From SVFI01 sp045535935 (GTDB taxonomy: Bacteria; Bacillota; Clostridia; Lachnospirales; Lachnospiraceae): DNA of 64,000 nt. A program made the position numbers and the translations under genes. The stretch is from contig JAZSMO010000049.1 in assembly GCA_045535935.1 (NCBI GenBank), forward strand, positions 54,229-118,228, read 5' to 3'. The notes below the pieces were generated by a model. It was given only the letters and a program-made list of their open reading frames with translations, did not search any database and was not told the DNA's origin. Positions 42,560 to 51,990 of the stretch are shown here, piece after piece (position 1 is the stretch's first letter; each line of letters starts with the position of its first letter).

Positions 42560-44659
42560 ATGAATGACAAGCAGCTCTATCAAATAGAGAGAAATTTAAA
42601 ATATATCGCTTCTATGAGACCTGTCTTTAATAAAAAAGCTCTTTTTTCCGATATGACCGGTGATTATGTGATTCCGCCGGAGCCGGAACCGTTTTCTGAG
42701 GTTAAAATCCGTTTTCGAACTGCCAAAAATAATGTGGATTATGTTTTCTTTGTTCATAAGGATGAGAAAATTGTTATGGATAAGGTAGAGCAGACGGAAG
42801 AATTTGATTATTATCAGGTTAAAATTTTGCTTGATGCCGATAAGATAGAATATTATTTTGAGATTCATGACGGAAAAGCTTCCTGTGTTTTTGATCTTCG
42901 CGGAGTGACGAAGGAGGCGCAGGACTATTACAAATTTACCCTTGTTCCGGGGCAGCACACACCGGATTGGGCCAAAGGTGCTGTCATGTACCAGATTTAC
43001 GTGGATCGATTTTATAACGGGGATCCAACCAATGACGTGTTGACAGACGAGTATAATTACATCGGAGAGCATGTAAATCAGGTGACCGACTGGTATAAGT
43101 ATCCGGCTATGATGGGGGTTCGTGAATTTTACGGCGGTGACCTGGCCGGTGTTATGCAGAAAATGGATTATCTTCAGGATCTGGGCGTGGACGTGATTTA
43201 TTTTAATCCGCTGTTTGTGTCGCCGTCCAATCACAAATATGACATTCAGGATTATGACTATATTGATCCTCATTTTGGTAAAATTGTGGATGACAGGGGT
43301 GACCTGCTTGCTCCGGGAGAGCATGAAAATCGCAAGGCGACCCGCTATATCAATCGAGTAGCCAACAAAAAGAATCTGGAAGCTTCCAATGCACTTTTTG
43401 CGGAGCTTGTGGAAGAAGCCCACAAGCGAGGTATGAAGGTGATTCTTGACGGCGTGTTCAATCATTGCGGTTCCTTTAACAAATGGATGGATCGTGAGCG
43501 GATTTATGAAGATTTTGAAGGATACGATAAGGGAGCGTTTGTATCTGCGGAAAGTCCTTATCGAAGCTTCTTCCATTTTTATGACGAAAACAGATGGCCT
43601 TACAATCCGACCTATGACGGATGGTGGGGACATGATACATTACCGAAGCTCAATTATGAAGGATCTCAGGATTTGTACAATTATGTGCTTGAGATAGGTA
43701 AAAAATGGGTTTCTGCGCCTTACAATGTGGACGGATGGCGTCTTGATGTAGCGGCGGATCTCGGTCATTCGCCGGAGATGAATCATCGTTTCTGGAAGGA
43801 TTTCCACGATGCGGTCAGAGAGGCCAATCCGAATGCGATTGTTTTGGCAGAGCATTATGGCTCGCCGAAAGAATGGATTGAAAACTGTGAGTGGGACACC
43901 GTCATGAACTACGACGCCTTCATGGAGCCACTGACTTGGTTTTTGACCGGTATGCAGAAGCACAGCGATGATTACCGGGAAGATTTATACGGCAATGCGG
44001 ACAGTTTCTGGGGAGCTATGATTCATCACGGAGCAGCGTTTACGACGCCGGCGATCCAGGTGGCTATGAACGAGCTTTCCAACCACGACCATTCCCGTTT
44101 TCTTACCCGTACCAACAAAAAGGTCGGTCGTGTCAACACGATGGGTAGTGAGGCGGCCAACTGGGATGTAAATAAAGCGGTACTGCGCGAAGCGGTGGCG
44201 GTTCAGATGACATGGCCGGGTGCGCCGACGATCTACTACGGAGACGAAGCCGGACTTTGCGGATTTACGGATCCGGATAACCGACGTACCTATCCGTGGG
44301 GAAGAGAAGATCATGATTTGATTGCTTTCCACAAAGAAATGATTCGAATTCATAAAGAGAATCCGGAATTAAAAACGGGATCCATCAAAAAGGCGCTTTC
44401 AGACTATAACTTTATTGCCTACGCCCGTTTTAACCGGAATGAACAGATGCTGATCATGGTCAATAACAATTATCATGAGATGACCAAGGAACTTACTGTC
44501 TGGGAATACGGTGTTCCGAGAGAGGCGGTTATGGAGCGACTCATGCTGACGCATGCGGACGGTTTTACAACAGAAAAGATGGAATATGAGGTGTCTATGG
44601 GCAAGGTTACAGTAACATTGCCGCCGACTTCTGTGATTATTCTCAAGCACAAATCATAA
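42560..44659 (+). CDS. GH13 alpha-amylase family enzyme (cyclomaltodextrinase/neopullulanase-like)
   Basis: 699 residues, no signal peptide, so probably intracellular. An N-terminal CBM34-like beta domain (about 20-125) leads into the catalytic barrel. Conserved regions: DGVFNHCG, DGWRLDVAADLGH (nucleophile Asp), IVLAEHYGSPKEW (acid/base Glu) and ELSNHDHSRF (transition-state Asp). The N-domain and MYQIYVDRFYNGDPTND fit the neopullulanase/cyclomaltodextrinase group that cuts imported maltodextrins. It is a single gene with its own leader. Confidence 0.93.
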   Translation: MNDKQLYQIERNLKYIASMRPVFNKKALFSDMTGDYVIPPEPEPFSEVKIRFRTAKNNVDYVFFVHKDEKIVMDKVEQTEEFDYYQVKILLDADKIEYYFEIHDGKASCVFDLRGVTKEAQDYYKFTLVPGQHTPDWAKGAVMYQIYVDRFYNGDPTNDVLTDEYNYIGEHVNQVTDWYKYPAMMGVREFYGGDLAGVMQKMDYLQDLGVDVIYFNPLFVSPSNHKYDIQDYDYIDPHFGKIVDDRGDLLAPGEHENRKATRYINRVANKKNLEASNALFAELVEEAHKRGMKVILDGVFNHCGSFNKWMDRERIYEDFEGYDKGAFVSAESPYRSFFHFYDENRWPYNPTYDGWWGHDTLPKLNYEGSQDLYNYVLEIGKKWVSAPYNVDGWRLDVAADLGHSPEMNHRFWKDFHDAVREANPNAIVLAEHYGSPKEWIENCEWDTVMNYDAFMEPLTWFLTGMQKHSDDYREDLYGNADSFWGAMIHHGAAFTTPAIQVAMNELSNHDHSRFLTRTNKKVGRVNTMGSEAANWDVNKAVLREAVAVQMTWPGAPTIYYGDEAGLCGFTDPDNRRTYPWGREDHDLIAFHKEMIRIHKENPELKTGSIKKALSDYNFIAYARFNRNEQMLIMVNNNYHEMTKELTVWEYGVPREAVMERLMLTHADGFTTEKMEYEVSMGKVTVTLPPTSVIILKHKS

Positions 44660-44676
44660 GATTTCGATAAAAAATG

Positions 44677-44705
44677 TTGCTTTTTTGTAATGTTTGTGCT
44701 AATAT
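44677..44705 (+). promoter_or_regulatory. Promoter of the tRNA-Tyr gene
   Basis: TTGCTT (44677-44682) and TAATAT (44700-44705) with 17 bp between them, 33 bp before the tRNA. Confidence 0.6.
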
Positions 44706-44737
44706 TTCATATTGTCAGAGCGCAATCGCTCTTACAT

Positions 44738-44819
44738 GGGTGGATTCCCGAGTGGCCAAAGGGGACAGACTGTAAATCTGCTGGCAATGCCTTCGAAGGT
44801 TCGAATCCTTCTCCGCCCA
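44738..44819 (+). tRNA. tRNA-Tyr (anticodon GTA)
   Basis: Acceptor GGGTGGA (44738-44744) pairs with TCCGCCC (44812-44818), discriminator A 44819. The anticodon loop CTGTAAA puts GTA at 44772-44774. The long variable arm and the GGTTCGAATCC T-arm fit a class II tRNA-Tyr. The 3' CCA is not encoded and must be added by the cca product. Confidence 0.96.
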
Positions 44820-44835
44820 TTTGACTGAGATAGTA

Positions 44836-44868
44836 GAAACGCTGATATATTCAGCGTTTCTTTTTTTT
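44836..44868 (+). terminator. Terminator of tRNA-Tyr
   Basis: GAAACGCTGA (44836-44845) pairs with TCAGCGTTTC (44851-44860) and is followed by eight T. Confidence 0.92.
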
Positions 44869-44913
44869 GCTGTCTGTGCTAAAATAACTTCATCATAAAT
44901 CGGAGGAAATTCC

Positions 44914-45975
44914 ATGGGAAATACGAATCTTTCGGCGGGCGGAAAGCCTCGCATTTCAGAATATGACATTATAAAAGGAATCTGTATTCTGCTTGTTTGT
45001 ATTATGCATACAGGACATCCGGTGTATTTTTGGGAGTATGGATTTTTGTTTGCATTTTTCTTTGTGTCCGGGGCGACATTTCGGCACAAACCGTTTTGGC
45101 AATTTTTAAAAGGAAAGCTTTTGCGTATTTATGTACCGTTTGTGCTGGCTAACTTTGCAGGTTTTTTTGTCGGAAAGTTCTATTACAGTCTGTCCGGTTA
45201 CGGAGGCTACGGCTATTCGTTAAAGGATGCGGCACTGCGTATTTTCAGTTTTCGGATTGCAGAAAATATCATGTCACCGAGCTGGTTTTTGTTACCGATG
45301 TTTCTGGTTGTGTTTGTGTTTTATTTTTTGCATGCGCTGCTGAACAAAGTGAAATACAGAGATGAGATTATCCTCGGAGGATCCTTTGTGATCTTTCTTT
45401 TGGGATTGTATTTCCGCGAGACGCTGGCTGTTTTTGTTTGGAACAAGTGCTCTGTGGTATATGCGTTGACGTATGCATTGTTTTTCTGCGCGCTAGGCTA
45501 CTATTACCACAATCATCCGGAGATTTCCGGAAAGATTATTTCAGGAAAATACTCGGTGGAGTTTTTTGTTGTCGGATTGATCTTTCTGAATGAAATCTGG
45601 AGTCATTATGACTATGCGCTCAATCTCAGATACGGGGAGACAAGTTCCGGTGTGATGACAGTAATTGTGTCGATCATCGGTGTGTTCACCATTGTTTATC
45701 TGGCAAAGTGCATGACGAAAATAACATGGTTTAAAAAGATATTTTGCCTGCTGGGGCGTCATTCGCTGGCGATTCTGTTATTTCACATTGTGTGTTACGG
45801 TGTGGTAACGATTGCTCTGCATTATATTACGGGTTGGGATTATCCGGTGACGTGGGCGTTTGGATATTACAGTGAAAAGATATCCTATGTCAATGCATTT
45901 TTCGGTGCAGCGGTTCCGACGTTGCTTGCGGAAGGAGCATCGAGACTGAAAAACAGAGCAGGAGGAACGCGATGA
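44914..45975 (+). CDS. Acyltransferase family 3 membrane protein
   Basis: 353 residues with about ten membrane helices. The start DIIKGICILLVCIMHTGHP and the later AFFFVSGATFR match Acyltransferase_3 (OafA/WecH-like), where the helix-1 His is important. Such enzymes O-acetylate or succinylate sugars of surface polymers or peptidoglycan. The acceptor is unknown. CGGAGGAA lies upstream. Its stop overlaps the next gene's start. Confidence 0.88.
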   Translation: MGNTNLSAGGKPRISEYDIIKGICILLVCIMHTGHPVYFWEYGFLFAFFFVSGATFRHKPFWQFLKGKLLRIYVPFVLANFAGFFVGKFYYSLSGYGGYGYSLKDAALRIFSFRIAENIMSPSWFLLPMFLVVFVFYFLHALLNKVKYRDEIILGGSFVIFLLGLYFRETLAVFVWNKCSVVYALTYALFFCALGYYYHNHPEISGKIISGKYSVEFFVVGLIFLNEIWSHYDYALNLRYGETSSGVMTVIVSIIGVFTIVYLAKCMTKITWFKKIFCLLGRHSLAILLFHIVCYGVVTIALHYITGWDYPVTWAFGYYSEKISYVNAFFGAAVPTLLAEGASRLKNRAGGTR

Positions 45976-46520
45976 GGGAGTACATGGAACTTTTTTGGGC
46001 ATTCTTCCGTATCGGCGGACTGACTTTCGGGGGCGGACTTTCCATGCTTCCGATGTTGAAGTTTGAACTGGTGGAAAAAAAGAAATGGATCACGGAAGAA
46101 GACTTGCTTGACTGCTATGCGATCGGGCAGTGTACGCCGGGAATTATAGCTGTCAACACGGCGACCTACGTAGGATATAAGAGAAAAGGAGTTGTGGGAG
46201 GTATCTTTTCTACGCTTGGTATGGTAGCACCTTCTCTTTTGATCATTACGACGGTTGCTTTGTTTTTGGAGCAGTTTATGGGAAACAAATGGCTCGGACA
46301 CGCACTGATGGGAGTGCGTGCGGTTGTGTGCGCCCTTATGCTCAACACGGTAGTGACCCTTGCGAAGAAAAGTCTGGTCAGCCCGTTTTGTATTGTCTGG
46401 TGTGCGCTGATTTTGGTTGCGGCCATTTGTACGGACATACCGACGATTCTTCTTGTGATGTTATCCGGAGCAGTGGGAATTGTTTCCATGCTTGGCAGAG
46501 AAAGGAGGAAACACAGATGA
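45972..46520 (+). CDS. Chromate transporter family protein, half-size (first copy)
   Basis: 182 residues, five to six helices. FFRIGGLTFGGGLSMLPML, CYAIGQCTPGIIAVNTATYV and GVVGGIFSTLGMVAPSL are the ChrA domain signature. It is one domain only, so it should pair with the second half-size protein encoded immediately after it. Such pairs occur in bacteria without chromate exposure, and the physiological anion is unknown. The start overlaps the acyltransferase end by four bases. Confidence 0.92.
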   Translation: MREYMELFWAFFRIGGLTFGGGLSMLPMLKFELVEKKKWITEEDLLDCYAIGQCTPGIIAVNTATYVGYKRKGVVGGIFSTLGMVAPSLLIITTVALFLEQFMGNKWLGHALMGVRAVVCALMLNTVVTLAKKSLVSPFCIVWCALILVAAICTDIPTILLVMLSGAVGIVSMLGRERRKHR

Positions 46521-47074
46521 AAGAGCTGGTTCTTCTTTTCTTTGAGTTTTTTAAGATCGGATTGTTTGCGGTGGGTGGCGGACCGGCTACGCTTCCGTTT
46601 TTGATGGATTTGACAGAAAAATATGATTGGTATACGATGGAGCAGTTGACCGATATGGTGGCAATCAGTGAATCGACACCGGGACCGCTCGGTCTTAATA
46701 TGGCCACCTACGCAGGTGTGCAGACGCTCGGGGCGTTCGGTGGTGTGGTCAGTACGCTGGGCTTGGTGATTCCGAGTATTATTGTAATCACAATCATTGC
46801 CAAATTTATGGAAGGATTCAGTGAAAATCGTTTTGTCAAGGCGGCTTTTTACGGAATTCGACCGGCGGTGACCGCTCTGATTGCAGCAGCGGTTTTCGGA
46901 ATCTGCAAGGTTTCGCTTTTTACGGTAAGCGACGGGCAACTTGCGCCGGAGATAAAGACCATTCTTTTATGTGTGGTGATTTTCGGAATGTTACAGGTAA
47001 AAAAGCTGGGTAAGCTTCATCCGGCGGTATGGATTTTGTGCGCAGCGGTCATCGGCGTTGTTTTTCGCTTTTGA
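46517..47074 (+). CDS. Chromate transporter family protein, half-size (second copy)
   Basis: 185 residues. FFKIGLFAVGGGPATLPFL, VAISESTPGPLGLNMATYAG and FGGVVSTLGLVIPSI show the partner ChrA domain. ATG 46517 shares the overlap ATGA with the stop of the first copy, and AAAGGAGG is just upstream. The two copies are only loosely similar, as expected for a heterodimer with inverted halves. Confidence 0.92.
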   Translation: MKELVLLFFEFFKIGLFAVGGGPATLPFLMDLTEKYDWYTMEQLTDMVAISESTPGPLGLNMATYAGVQTLGAFGGVVSTLGLVIPSIIVITIIAKFMEGFSENRFVKAAFYGIRPAVTALIAAAVFGICKVSLFTVSDGQLAPEIKTILLCVVIFGMLQVKKLGKLHPAVWILCAAVIGVVFRF

Positions 47075-47112
47075 CGGGCCGGTAATTTTTGATAATAAGA
47101 AGGAGTAATGTC

Positions 47113-47685
47113 ATGGGAGCAGGAATTGCAACAGAAGCATGTATGAATTTAGAGCAGATAAAAGAGGATACAAGAAACGTTGTGCGCAATTTACTTTCTG
47201 AAGCGCAGTTGGAAAAAGGCGACGCACTCGTAGTCGGATGTTCATCCAGCGAGGTGGCAGGACATCAGATTGGTTCTTTTTCGGGTGAGGATATCGGGAA
47301 AGCCATTTTTGAAACACTGCAGGAGGAGCTTGCAGATAAAGGCGTGTATTTGGCAGCTCAGTGCTGTGAGCATTTAAACCGTGCTCTGATTGTGGAAAAA
47401 GAATACGCCAAGGCGAACCGGTTACCTATGGCAAATGTGAAGCCGGCGTTAAAAGCAGGCGGTTCCTTTGCGACAGCAGCTTACAATGGATTTAAGGATG
47501 CGGTGGCGATTGAATCCATTCAGGCGCAGGCGGGGATTGATGTCGGAGACACTTTGATCGGTATGCATCTTGCACCGGTTGCGGTTCCGGTGAGGACGGA
47601 GCAGAAAACCATCGGAAATGCGCATGTGGTGGCAGCACGCACGAGACTGAAATATATCGGTGGTGAAAGAGCGCAGTATAATTAG
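47113..47685 (+). CDS. TIGR01440/UPF0340 family protein (YwlG-like)
   Basis: 190 residues. VVGCSSSEVAGHQIGSFSGE, AAQCCEHLNRALIVEKEYA and GIDVGDTLIGMHLAPVAVPV are the text of the YwlG/UPF0340 family, cytoplasmic proteins of unknown reaction with conserved Cys and His. AAGGAG lies before ATG 47113; an upstream in-frame start at 47089 has no ribosome site. Confidence 0.9.
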   Translation: MGAGIATEACMNLEQIKEDTRNVVRNLLSEAQLEKGDALVVGCSSSEVAGHQIGSFSGEDIGKAIFETLQEELADKGVYLAAQCCEHLNRALIVEKEYAKANRLPMANVKPALKAGGSFATAAYNGFKDAVAIESIQAQAGIDVGDTLIGMHLAPVAVPVRTEQKTIGNAHVVAARTRLKYIGGERAQYN

Positions 47686-47757
47686 TGTAGTTCTATTAGG
47701 GTTATATTCTGCATAAAATGTTTATTGGGTGTAAAAATACGATAAACAGGAGAGCAG

Positions 47758-48426
47758 ATGATGGGAATTCAAAAACAGCAACGGATTCGGGCAGAACGAA
47801 TCGATGAATTGGCGCAGGGTATATCGGCTGAAAACTATATTCAAAAATATTCGTATGGGATAACCATACTGGAGAGCATAGTTGCCGGATATAACAAAAA
47901 TTGCGAAAAATTGCTGGGAAGAAGTCTTGTGGACACTGTTATCTATCGATTGAAATCTGCGGAGAGTATTGCGGATAAACTGGAAAAGAAGGGGTACGAA
48001 ATAACCCTTGTGAATGCAGAGAATTATTTGAACGACCTGGCGGGCATCCGGGTCGTTTGTTCTTTTTGTGACGATGTATATCGGGTCGATGAATTTTTGC
48101 GGAGCAGAAAAGATATTACCATATGCAGGAGAAAGGATTATATTTTGAATCCAAAGGAAAGCGGATACCGAAGTATACATCTGATTGTGGATATGGATTA
48201 TCCCCTTGGCAGTACAGGAGAAAAAGTCCGGATGGAAGTGCAGATTCGCACCGTCGCCATGAATTATTGGGCTAAGCTGGATCACCAGCTCTGTTACAAA
48301 TGTGAGGGAAAGAAAAGGCGGCAGAATGTGGAACAGATTCGCTGCGAGCTGAGAAGCTATGCGGAGGAGATCACGGCGATCGATGAAAAAATGTTGGCGC
48401 TGCGGGAAAGAATTGAGGCAATTTAG
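47758..48426 (+). CDS. Small alarmone synthetase, RelA/SpoT domain
   Basis: 222 residues with only the synthetase domain: RLKSAESIADKLEKKG, YLNDLAGIRVVCSFCDDVYR, NPKESGYRSIHLIVD and MEVQIRTVAMNYWAKLDHQL. There is no hydrolase, TGS or ACT domain, so it is of the RelP/RelQ type that makes (p)ppGpp from GTP/GDP and ATP. AGGAGA is six bases before ATG 47758. It lies just upstream of the phosphate operon. Confidence 0.93.
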   Translation: MMGIQKQQRIRAERIDELAQGISAENYIQKYSYGITILESIVAGYNKNCEKLLGRSLVDTVIYRLKSAESIADKLEKKGYEITLVNAENYLNDLAGIRVVCSFCDDVYRVDEFLRSRKDITICRRKDYILNPKESGYRSIHLIVDMDYPLGSTGEKVRMEVQIRTVAMNYWAKLDHQLCYKCEGKKRRQNVEQIRCELRSYAEEITAIDEKMLALRERIEAI

Positions 48427-48449
48427 ACAAGGGCTTTGGCTCGACTATT

Positions 48450-48515
48450 TTACTAAAAACTTACAAAATAATTACACCATTCTGATTTTATGTAAAAGGC
48501 ATCTCGTGCTAAACT
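48450..48515 (+). promoter_or_regulatory. Pho-box-like repeats and -10 element before pstS
   Basis: TTACTA (48450-48455), TTACAA (48461-48466) and TTACAC (48472-48477) repeat at exact 11-bp steps, as do PhoP sites in Bacillus (TTAACA-like hexamers). TAAACT at 48510-48515 can serve as -10. A 10-bp inverted repeat, AAAGGCATCT (48495-48504) and AGATGCCTTT (48538-48547), flanks the start of transcription. Confidence 0.6.
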
Positions 48516-48567
48516 TCCGATTGTAAAGGAAAGGCACAGATGCCTTTGATATGTTAGGAGGAAGAAA

Positions 48568-49410
48568 ATGAAAAAGAAAAAATTTATCTCAGTATTATGT
48601 ACAGCAATGGTGACCTTGGTAATGCTCACAGGATGTGGGCAGGATGCAACAGCTGAAAAGACAGAAATCGGACTCTCTGGAGACATTACGATGGCGGGTT
48701 CTACGTCGATGGAAAAACTTGCAAATGCAGTAGCAGAGGCATTTATGGAAAAATATCAGGGTGTAACGGTAACCGCTGAGTTCACGGGTTCTTCTGCAGG
48801 AATTGAATCATTAGTAGCCGGAAGCGTGGAAATCGGTAACTCATCCAGAAACTTAAAAGAAGAAGAAATCGCAAACGGCGCAGTAGAAAATATTGTTGCA
48901 ATTGACGGTATTGCGGTTGTGGTAGATACAGCTAATACAGTTGCAGATATCACAAAAGAAGATCTTGCAAAAATCTATACAGGCGAATATACAAACTGGA
49001 AAGATCTCGGCGGAAACGATGAACCGATTGTAGTGGTTGGCCGAGAAGCAGGTTCAGGTACAAGAAGTGCTTTCGAAGAACTGTTGGAAATTGAAGATGC
49101 ATGTAAATATGCAAATGAACTTGATTCTACAGGTGCTGTTATCGCAAAAGTAGCTTCTACACCGGGAGCGATCGGATATGCTTCCCTTGATGCAATCAAT
49201 GATACGGTAGTTGCAATGGCGGTAGAAGGTGTGGCTGCAACAGAAGAAAACATCAAAGCCGGAAGCTATGTTTTAAGCAGACCGTTCGTTATGGCAACCA
49301 TGGGAGAAATTTCTGAGCAGAGCGAGGCAGTGCAGGAATTATTCGCATACTTACAGTCAGAAGAAGGAAAAGAAATCATCAAAGCAGTAGGTCTTATCAC
49401 GGTGGACTAA
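48568..49410 (+). CDS. pstS: Phosphate-binding lipoprotein PstS
   Basis: 280 residues. Signal peptide with lipobox MLTGC-G near residue 23. The binding protein has ITMAGSTSMEKLANAVAEAF and EFTGSSAGIESL for phosphate contact, then REAGSGTRSAFEELL. It delivers phosphate to PstC/PstA. TTAGGAGGA precedes the start. It is the first gene of pstSCAB-phoU. Confidence 0.96.
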   Translation: MKKKKFISVLCTAMVTLVMLTGCGQDATAEKTEIGLSGDITMAGSTSMEKLANAVAEAFMEKYQGVTVTAEFTGSSAGIESLVAGSVEIGNSSRNLKEEEIANGAVENIVAIDGIAVVVDTANTVADITKEDLAKIYTGEYTNWKDLGGNDEPIVVVGREAGSGTRSAFEELLEIEDACKYANELDSTGAVIAKVASTPGAIGYASLDAINDTVVAMAVEGVAATEENIKAGSYVLSRPFVMATMGEISEQSEAVQELFAYLQSEEGKEIIKAVGLITVD

Positions 49411-49411
49411 T

Positions 49412-50332
49412 ATGAACAAACAATCGATTATCGGAAATAGGAAAAATAAATCGATCGTAGAAATTATTGCAGAAGTTATATTTACTCTGTGCGCATTTGC
49501 AGCAGTAGTGGCAGTTATCGCCATTACTGCTTACATGCTTGTGAACGGGACACCTGCAATTTTTCAGGTCGGCATCAAAGAATTGTTATTTGAGACTATC
49601 TGGGCTCCGGGAGCGGCGGAACCTAAGTTTGGAATTGCATACGTAATTCTTACGTCGATGATTGGCACAGCGATGGCAGTTGTTATCGGTGTTCCGATTG
49701 CGTTGCTCACAGCTGTATTTCTTTCATTTATAGCGCCGAAAAGGATTGCTGCTGTTGTCAGACCGGCAGTGGAGCTTTTGGCAGGAATCCCTTCGGTTAT
49801 TTACGGACTTATCGGAATTCTTGTTCTGAATCCTCTTATGTATAAGTTGGAAAAAATCGTGTTTGCGGGATCAGAAACACATCAGTATACGGGTGGATCC
49901 AATCTGTTGTCAGCGGTTTTTGTGCTGGCGATCATGATTCTTCCGACTGTAATCAATATCAGTGAAACGGCACTTCGCACCGTCCCGGAGCATTATATCA
50001 GTGCATCGTTGGCGCTTGGTGCATCAAAAATAGAGACAATTTTTAAAGTTGTCATCCCGGCAGCAAAATCCGGTATCATTTCTGCGGTCATTCTCGGACT
50101 CGGCAGAGCCATAGGTGAAGCAATGGCTATCACCCTTGTTTCAGGTAGTAGTGTGAACGCTCCTCTTCCGTTTAATTCCGTTCGCTTTCTTACTACTGCG
50201 ATCGTCAGTGAAATGGGATATGCTGCCGGACTACACAGACAGGTACTCTTTACGATCGGTCTCGTATTGTTCGCATTCATCATGATAATTAATGTGACGT
50301 TGACAAGGCTGATCAAGAATAAGGAGGATTAA
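49412..50332 (+). CDS. pstC: Phosphate ABC transporter permease PstC
   Basis: 306 residues with six membrane helices. GIPSVIYGLIGILVLNPLM and the EAA-like loop SLALGASKIETIFKVVIPAA, then GLGRAIGEAMAI, match PstC. It starts one base after the pstS stop and forms the membrane channel with PstA. Confidence 0.96.
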   Translation: MNKQSIIGNRKNKSIVEIIAEVIFTLCAFAAVVAVIAITAYMLVNGTPAIFQVGIKELLFETIWAPGAAEPKFGIAYVILTSMIGTAMAVVIGVPIALLTAVFLSFIAPKRIAAVVRPAVELLAGIPSVIYGLIGILVLNPLMYKLEKIVFAGSETHQYTGGSNLLSAVFVLAIMILPTVINISETALRTVPEHYISASLALGASKIETIFKVVIPAAKSGIISAVILGLGRAIGEAMAITLVSGSSVNAPLPFNSVRFLTTAIVSEMGYAAGLHRQVLFTIGLVLFAFIMIINVTLTRLIKNKED

Positions 50333-50333
50333 A

Positions 50334-51215
50334 ATGACAAATACAATTATGAATAAACGACGCAGACCGGCAGATAAAGTCCTCCTCTTTTTCTTATATT
50401 TAGCTGCGCTTCTCTCGGTGGCGCTTTTGGTAGGTATCATCGGATACGTGTTTTACAAAGGCGCAGATAGTGTGAGTGTTGCATTTCTCACAACGGTGAC
50501 GAGTGCAGTGAAGCAGACAACAGGTATTGCGGGAAATATCGTAAACACATTATATGTGGTCGTGCTGACTGTTTTGATCGCAACACCGCTTGGAGTCGGT
50601 TCGGCAATTTATCTGAATGAATATGCCAAACCGGGGCGACTTGTAAAGATTATAGAGTTTACAACGGAAACCCTTTCCGGTATTCCGTCTATTATTTTCG
50701 GCCTTTTCGGTATGGTGTTCTTTGGAATTACCTGTGGATTTGGTTACTCTATACTAACCGGTTCCCTCACGCTGACAATTATGGTACTTCCGCTGATTAC
50801 AAAAAATACACAGGAAGCGTTGCGCAGCGTGCCGGAAAGCTACCGCAGCGGAGCGCTTGGGATGGGAGCTACCAAATGGTACATGATCCGCACCATACTT
50901 CTTCCGAATGCAATGCCGGGTATTTTGACAGGTATCATTCTTTCGATCGGACGAATTGTAGGAGAATCGGCAGCGCTCCTGTTTACTGCAGGTAGCGGGT
51001 TCCTTCTTCCGAAGACAGCAGCAGGCTATTTGTCAAAAATCATGGAATCAGGAGGAACACTTACGATTCAGCTATATCTGTCTATGTCCAAAGCACAATA
51101 TGATGTGGCCTTTGGAATTGCGCTTGTTTTGCTGGTGATTGTTCTGATGATCAATTTTTTTGCAAAAAGCGTGGCGACAGGATTTTACAGAAGGACAAAG
51201 AACGGAGGAAGGTGA
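50334..51215 (+). CDS. pstA: Phosphate ABC transporter permease PstA
   Basis: 293 residues with six membrane helices. GIPSIIFGLFGMVFFG, the loop GALGMGATKWYMIRTILLPN and LSIGRIVGESAALL identify PstA. It starts one base after the pstC stop and AAGGAGGA inside pstC's end is the ribosome site. Confidence 0.96.
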   Translation: MTNTIMNKRRRPADKVLLFFLYLAALLSVALLVGIIGYVFYKGADSVSVAFLTTVTSAVKQTTGIAGNIVNTLYVVVLTVLIATPLGVGSAIYLNEYAKPGRLVKIIEFTTETLSGIPSIIFGLFGMVFFGITCGFGYSILTGSLTLTIMVLPLITKNTQEALRSVPESYRSGALGMGATKWYMIRTILLPNAMPGILTGIILSIGRIVGESAALLFTAGSGFLLPKTAAGYLSKIMESGGTLTIQLYLSMSKAQYDVAFGIALVLLVIVLMINFFAKSVATGFYRRTKNGGR

Positions 51216-51223
51216 GAACAAAT

Positions 51224-51979
51224 ATGGGAAATAAAATAGAAATACAGAATTTAAATTTGCATTACGGAGCGACACATGCACTGAAGGATGTAGGTATGAA
51301 TATCGAAGAAAAAGCGATCACTGCCTTTATCGGTCCGAGCGGATGCGGAAAATCCACTTTGCTTAAATGTTTGAATCGCATGAATGACCTAGTGGACAAT
51401 GTTCGAATTGAAGGGAAAATATTGCTTGACGGTGAAGATATTTACGCTCCGAAAGTGGATACAACTGTGCTGCGCAAAAAAGTGGGAATGGTGTTCCAGC
51501 AGCCGAATCCGTTTCCGATGAGTATATACGATAATATTGCATACGGTCCGCGGATTCACGGAATCAAAAATAAAGCACAGCTGGATGAAATCGTAGAAAA
51601 AAGTTTGCGTGATGCGGCAATTTTTGACGAGGTAAAAGACAGGTTAAAAAAATCTGCACTTGGATTGTCCGGCGGTCAGCAGCAACGTCTTTGTATTGCA
51701 AGGGCGCTGGCGGTAGAGCCGGGGGTTCTTCTTATGGATGAACCGACCAGTGCGCTGGATCCGATATCTACACTTAAGGTGGAGGATCTCATGGAAGAGC
51801 TGAAGAAAAAATATACGGTTGTCGTTGTAACACATAATATGCAGCAGGCAGCGCGTGTGTCAGATTACACGGCGTTTTTCCTGTTGGGAGAATTAATTGA
51901 ATTCAGTACGACGGACAACATATTTAAGCATCCGCTGAAGAGAAAAACAGAGGATTATATCACTGGAAGATTTGGGTAA
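51224..51979 (+). CDS. pstB: Phosphate ABC transporter ATP-binding protein PstB
   Basis: 251 residues. Walker A GPSGCGKSTLLKCLNRMNDL, Q-loop VFQQPNPFPMSIYDNIAYGP (PstB-specific), signature LSGGQQQRLCIARAL and Walker B LLMDEPTSALDP. ATG 51224 gives the usual N-terminus; an in-frame GTG 51212 overlapping the pstA stop is the alternative. Confidence 0.96.
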   Translation: MGNKIEIQNLNLHYGATHALKDVGMNIEEKAITAFIGPSGCGKSTLLKCLNRMNDLVDNVRIEGKILLDGEDIYAPKVDTTVLRKKVGMVFQQPNPFPMSIYDNIAYGPRIHGIKNKAQLDEIVEKSLRDAAIFDEVKDRLKKSALGLSGGQQQRLCIARALAVEPGVLLMDEPTSALDPISTLKVEDLMEELKKKYTVVVVTHNMQQAARVSDYTAFFLLGELIEFSTTDNIFKHPLKRKTEDYITGRFG

Positions 51980-51990
51980 AGGAGGAAACT

